Positions 61,094 to 64,000 of a stretch of 64,000 nt of DNA are shown here, one piece after another (the stretch's first letter is position 1; every line of letters begins with the position of its first letter). Where the stretch lies: NCBI GenBank assembly GCA_900315845.1, contig OOHK01000003.1, positions 106,820 to 170,819 on the forward strand. The letters are read 5' to 3'. A program made the translations under genes and the position numbers. Source of the stretch: Candidatus Avelusimicrobium luingense. Its GTDB lineage: Bacteria; Elusimicrobiota; Elusimicrobia; Elusimicrobiales; Elusimicrobiaceae. The notes below the pieces were generated by a model. It searched no databases and was not told where the DNA came from. It saw only the letters and a list, made by a program, of their open reading frames with translations.

Positions 61094-63388
61094 ATGGCTG
61101 AAGAAAAAAAACGAGCAAAGTGGACAAAAAAATCAGCAAAAGCACTTAAATCTGCCTTTATAGTGTGTTTGCGTACGGTGTTATTTTTGTCTATGCTTGC
61201 GCTGCTTCTCTTTGCGGCGGCATGGCTGTTTTTAGTTAAAACCTTTAATGCACAACACGTCAGCGAAGTATTGGCCGAAGAAATTCAAAAACGTTTGCAA
61301 CGGCCGGTGGTGATTTCTTCGGTAGATGTTAAATTTATCAATACGTTGGAAGTTAAAGGCTTTCGTGTCTTGGATACGCAAGGCGTACCCGGGCAAGATT
61401 TATTATCTGCCGATTCGCTTACCTTCCGGTTCAAATTGTTGCCGCTATTAGACCATCAACTCGTTATTGATGAAATCGCCCTGAATGCCCCTCGCTTTAA
61501 TATCATTCGCGCGGCAGACGGAAAGCATAATTTGCCGCCGTTGCGGGCACACCAATCATCTGTTTATACCAATAAATCTTCGGGGCAAAAATTTACCGTT
61601 AGCGTAGAGGACTGGACACTCAAAGACGGTGTTATCAGTTACAAAGATTTATCTTCCGGCGTTACACACGCGGTGTACGGACTCAATATGCACTTTGAGC
61701 AATTACGGTTTGATGAACTGTCGCGCTTTACGCTGGAGATGGTATTACGTAACGAATGGGCATCGGGCATGTCGGATATGGAAATTAGCGGAACGGGACA
61801 TGTTAATTTTGCCGGATTTGATTGGACAAATTTTGCCCTTCGCAGTTTACGCGCCCAACTGTATTTATTCCAAAAACCGGTAGAAATTACATTGGATTTA
61901 GATAATTTACGTACCCCGTTTTTTAATGTAAAAGCCACGGTGCCGGCCTTTGAAAGCAAAAGCCTGTCCGTCTTTCACTTGGAAAAAACACCTTTTTCCG
62001 TTCCGAAATCTACCGTTACGGCTAAAGGGGTGCTGACCAACAATTACAGTTTACTCAAGGTTAATCAGTTTACGGCTTCGGCGGCTGATGTAAAAGCCGA
62101 CGGTAAAGGGAATATGAACTTTGCTAAGCAACCCTATACGGCCGATTTTTCTGTTTCCACGAAACCGTTTGACCTTAAAGGTAAACAAAAATACTATGAA
62201 CCGCTTAGCCGTTATAAACTTACCGGGAAAGCCTCTTTGAGCGGTCAGTTGGTGCGTCAAGACGGTAAATATACGTTCCCGCTTATTACCATAGATGCGC
62301 AACAAGCCAGCGGCGATATTTACGGTTTTTTGGCTGAAAACGTAACGGGCCAATTCCGCGCGAAAAAAGATTTTTCCGATTTGTATGCCGAAACTTCCAC
62401 CGGCAAATTGACCGTTCATAAAACGGTGTTTGATAAATTAAATTTAAGTGCCAGTTGGCGCGGCGGCAATTTGTACGGATACATTGCCTCTACCGAAGTG
62501 AACGGCGTACCCCTTAAATTAAGTCTATCGGTAAATAACCTAAAAAGTGCGCGCCGCCGTATTCGTACGGCAATGCATTGGCAACATTTTAACCCGATGG
62601 ATTTTATCGATACGGTGCAAGATTTTGTGACGGTTATTGTGCCGCTGGTGCCGGGCGGAACAGGTAATACGCCCGACGTTACCGGTGATTTGGCGTGGCT
62701 GCGTAATTTTAGAAAAAACTTGCCGAACTTTATGAGTAACTTTGGCGGAAATATTTCTGCCGATACGTTTTCCAGCCCGGTGCTATCGGGCAACCGCTTT
62801 AACGGAGAGTTTGAATTGACCGGTCTGCGTGCGGGAATGAATAAATTATCCGGCAACATTGAAGCGCGTTTAGAGGGTGGTGTGGTACACCAAATGGAGA
62901 AATGGGCCGAAGAACAAGAGGCCTTAAACATTACCTTCCAGCCGTTTATCATTATGCACCGTATGGAACGGGCGGGAAGTTTCAAAATCGGCAAGGTGTT
63001 AAAAGATGTACCGTTTAACGATATGGCAGTGTCGGTATCGTTTGAAAACGGGCAAATGCAAATTAATAATGCCTATACGGTGGGGCCGTCCATTTCCGCT
63101 ACGGTAAGCGGATGGATTAACTGGGTAAGCGAAAATTTTGATATTATAGTATGGACGATGTTTTCTAATACCTCTCGTTCGGGTGCGCTAGCGGAAAATT
63201 TAACAGATGAGTCCGGCAACCCCGCTTTAGCGTTTCGGATTTCGTCGTCTATGTTAAAACCCAAAGTGGAAATGTTGCGTGCTAAAAAGACGGGGGAAAC
63301 GATCCGCGCCGCGCAGACCAAAGGGTTACAAACCGATTTCAAAGCCGGACAAGAGTTCTATCAAGGAGATTACCATGCCAAGAAATAA
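61094..63388 (+). CDS. AsmA-like membrane-anchored protein
   Basis: A 764-residue protein with a basic N-terminus, one membrane segment (about 22-46), and a long beta-rich extracytoplasmic region. The N-terminal part (LAEEIQKRLQRPVVISSVDVKFINTLEVKGFRVLD) follows the AsmA family pattern, so it may act in phospholipid transport or outer-membrane assembly, as relatives do. The C-terminal region contains the DUF3971-like repeats (VSGWINWVSENFDIIVW). Its 3' end overlaps pyrE by 14 bases. Confidence 0.8.
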   Translation: MAEEKKRAKWTKKSAKALKSAFIVCLRTVLFLSMLALLLFAAAWLFLVKTFNAQHVSEVLAEEIQKRLQRPVVISSVDVKFINTLEVKGFRVLDTQGVPGQDLLSADSLTFRFKLLPLLDHQLVIDEIALNAPRFNIIRAADGKHNLPPLRAHQSSVYTNKSSGQKFTVSVEDWTLKDGVISYKDLSSGVTHAVYGLNMHFEQLRFDELSRFTLEMVLRNEWASGMSDMEISGTGHVNFAGFDWTNFALRSLRAQLYLFQKPVEITLDLDNLRTPFFNVKATVPAFESKSLSVFHLEKTPFSVPKSTVTAKGVLTNNYSLLKVNQFTASAADVKADGKGNMNFAKQPYTADFSVSTKPFDLKGKQKYYEPLSRYKLTGKASLSGQLVRQDGKYTFPLITIDAQQASGDIYGFLAENVTGQFRAKKDFSDLYAETSTGKLTVHKTVFDKLNLSASWRGGNLYGYIASTEVNGVPLKLSLSVNNLKSARRRIRTAMHWQHFNPMDFIDTVQDFVTVIVPLVPGGTGNTPDVTGDLAWLRNFRKNLPNFMSNFGGNISADTFSSPVLSGNRFNGEFELTGLRAGMNKLSGNIEARLEGGVVHQMEKWAEEQEALNITFQPFIIMHRMERAGSFKIGKVLKDVPFNDMAVSVSFENGQMQINNAYTVGPSISATVSGWINWVSENFDIIVWTMFSNTSRSGALAENLTDESGNPALAFRISSSMLKPKVEMLRAKKTGETIRAAQTKGLQTDFKAGQEFYQGDYHAKK

Positions 63389-63962
63389 TATGGATATCTT
63401 GTGCCTGTTACAAGAACACGGAGCCATTTTAGAAGGCCACTTTGTGATGCCTTCGGGCTTCCACAGCCAGACGTATATTCAAACGTCTTTGCTGATGCAA
63501 CATCCGCATTTAGCACAAAAAATTGCGGGCGCGTTGTCTGATAAATTCACGCAAAAAGTAGATGTGGTGATGGCGCTTACGCCATCGGACTCGGTACTCG
63601 CGCAAGAAGTAGCGCGTGTGCGCGGGGTGCGTGCCATTTTTGCGTCTAAAGACGAAAACGGCGTGATGATTTTTAAGCATAATTTCACGATTAAAGAAGG
63701 CGAAAATGTGCTTATTGTTGACGATGTAGCCGTTTCGGGCCGCAAAATTAACTCTGCTATTGATTTAGTTAATAAATTAAACGGAAATGTAATTGGAGTA
63801 GGTGTAATTGTGGACCGCTCTATGGGCTACTTACCTTTGACGGTACCGTTGCGTTCGCTCTTGTCATATCCGATGCAAACATTCACAGCCAAAGAATGCC
63901 CGCTCTGCGCGGCTAAAATTCCCTTTACCGAAGTGGAAGAAATGCGCGAAAAAGGGATGTAA
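63375..63962 (+). CDS. pyrE: orotate phosphoribosyltransferase-like protein
   Basis: A 195-residue type I phosphoribosyltransferase with HFVMPSGFHSQTYIQTSLL near the N-terminus, as in PyrE, and the PRPP loop LIVDDVAVSGRKIN (114-127), which departs from the usual (T)TGGS ending. The C-terminus has a CPLC motif. It would make OMP from orotate and PRPP in pyrimidine synthesis. I chose ATG 63375 behind AAGGAG, within the end of the AsmA-like gene. Confidence 0.8.
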   Translation: MPRNNMDILCLLQEHGAILEGHFVMPSGFHSQTYIQTSLLMQHPHLAQKIAGALSDKFTQKVDVVMALTPSDSVLAQEVARVRGVRAIFASKDENGVMIFKHNFTIKEGENVLIVDDVAVSGRKINSAIDLVNKLNGNVIGVGVIVDRSMGYLPLTVPLRSLLSYPMQTFTAKECPLCAAKIPFTEVEEMREKGM

Positions 63963-63965
63963 GGT

Positions 63966-64000
63966 ATGCAGCAAATCAAACTAAAAGCCAAAGAAGAACG
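63966..64000 (+). CDS. start of an unidentified gene, cut by the window end
   Basis: An ATG three bases after the pyrE stop opens a frame of at least 11 residues rich in Lys and Glu, without a stop before the window ends. Too little is present to name it. Confidence 0.5.
   Translation, partial: MQQIKLKAKEE

Overview
The window is a piece of bacterial chromosome that fits the phylum Elusimicrobiota (an Elusimicrobium-like lineage). This assignment rests on gene content and on a hallmark I recall for that group: orphan type IV pilin genes that share one near-invariant N-terminus and are scattered among housekeeping genes. I ran no database search, so the phylum is an inference. Start codons are mostly ATG behind clear GGAG-type ribosome sites, and promoters are sigma70-like.

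Layout. 1-577: repeat-rich intergenic DNA with a promoter-to-terminator unit on the minus strand that looks like a small RNA gene of about 170 nt. 578-2170 (minus): a squalene/phytoene synthase family gene and an orphan pilin. 2398-8698 (plus): a complete rRNA operon with three tandem near-consensus promoters, a long leader, 16S, tRNA-Ile(GAT), tRNA-Ala(TGC), 23S, 5S and a terminator. 8705-9305: another orphan pilin. 9312-21885 (plus): rplJ-rplL-rpoB-rpoC-rpsL-rpsG-fusA with a structured L10 leader, closed by a strong terminator. 21905-24412 (minus): a secreted trypsin-like protease, apt, a small membrane protein and a mini pilin-like protein; this block separates the str genes from the S10 genes, and tuf is not there. 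24665-41460 (plus): the S10-spc-alpha supercluster rpsJ to rplQ, including secY, adk, map, infA, rpmJ and rpoA, and running straight into mreB. rpmD (L30) is missing from its usual place.

41490-49914 (plus): cell-shape and envelope genes mreC-mreD-mrdA-rodA, then a DUF2344 gene, ribonuclease G and a secreted N-acetylmuramoyl-alanine amidase. 49977-51744 (minus): a third pilin and a membrane-anchored ankyrin protein. 51864-52915 (plus): a pair of half-size chromate-transporter genes. 53053-53790 (plus): a secreted trypsin-fold protein that seems to have lost its catalytic residues. 53894-55179 (minus): a Cys-rich secreted protein and a YgjP-like metallopeptidase. 55284-61090 (plus): glycine cleavage genes gcvT-gcvH-gcvPA-gcvPB, a lipoate-protein ligase that could charge GcvH, and an M50-like membrane protease. 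61094-64000: an AsmA-like protein, a pyrE-like phosphoribosyltransferase and the start of one more gene.

The window is mainly translation, transcription and envelope-growth genes. I found no CRISPR array, transposase, phage or toxin system. The observations I find most worth following up are non-coding: a family of intergenic hairpin elements with a shared core and site-specific matching arms (210-337 and 35530-35612), the candidate small RNA at 332-504, and an RNA stem that seems to bring a distant Shine-Dalgarno sequence next to the rpsH start. The pseudoprotease and the orphan pilin family are the most interesting protein-level points.
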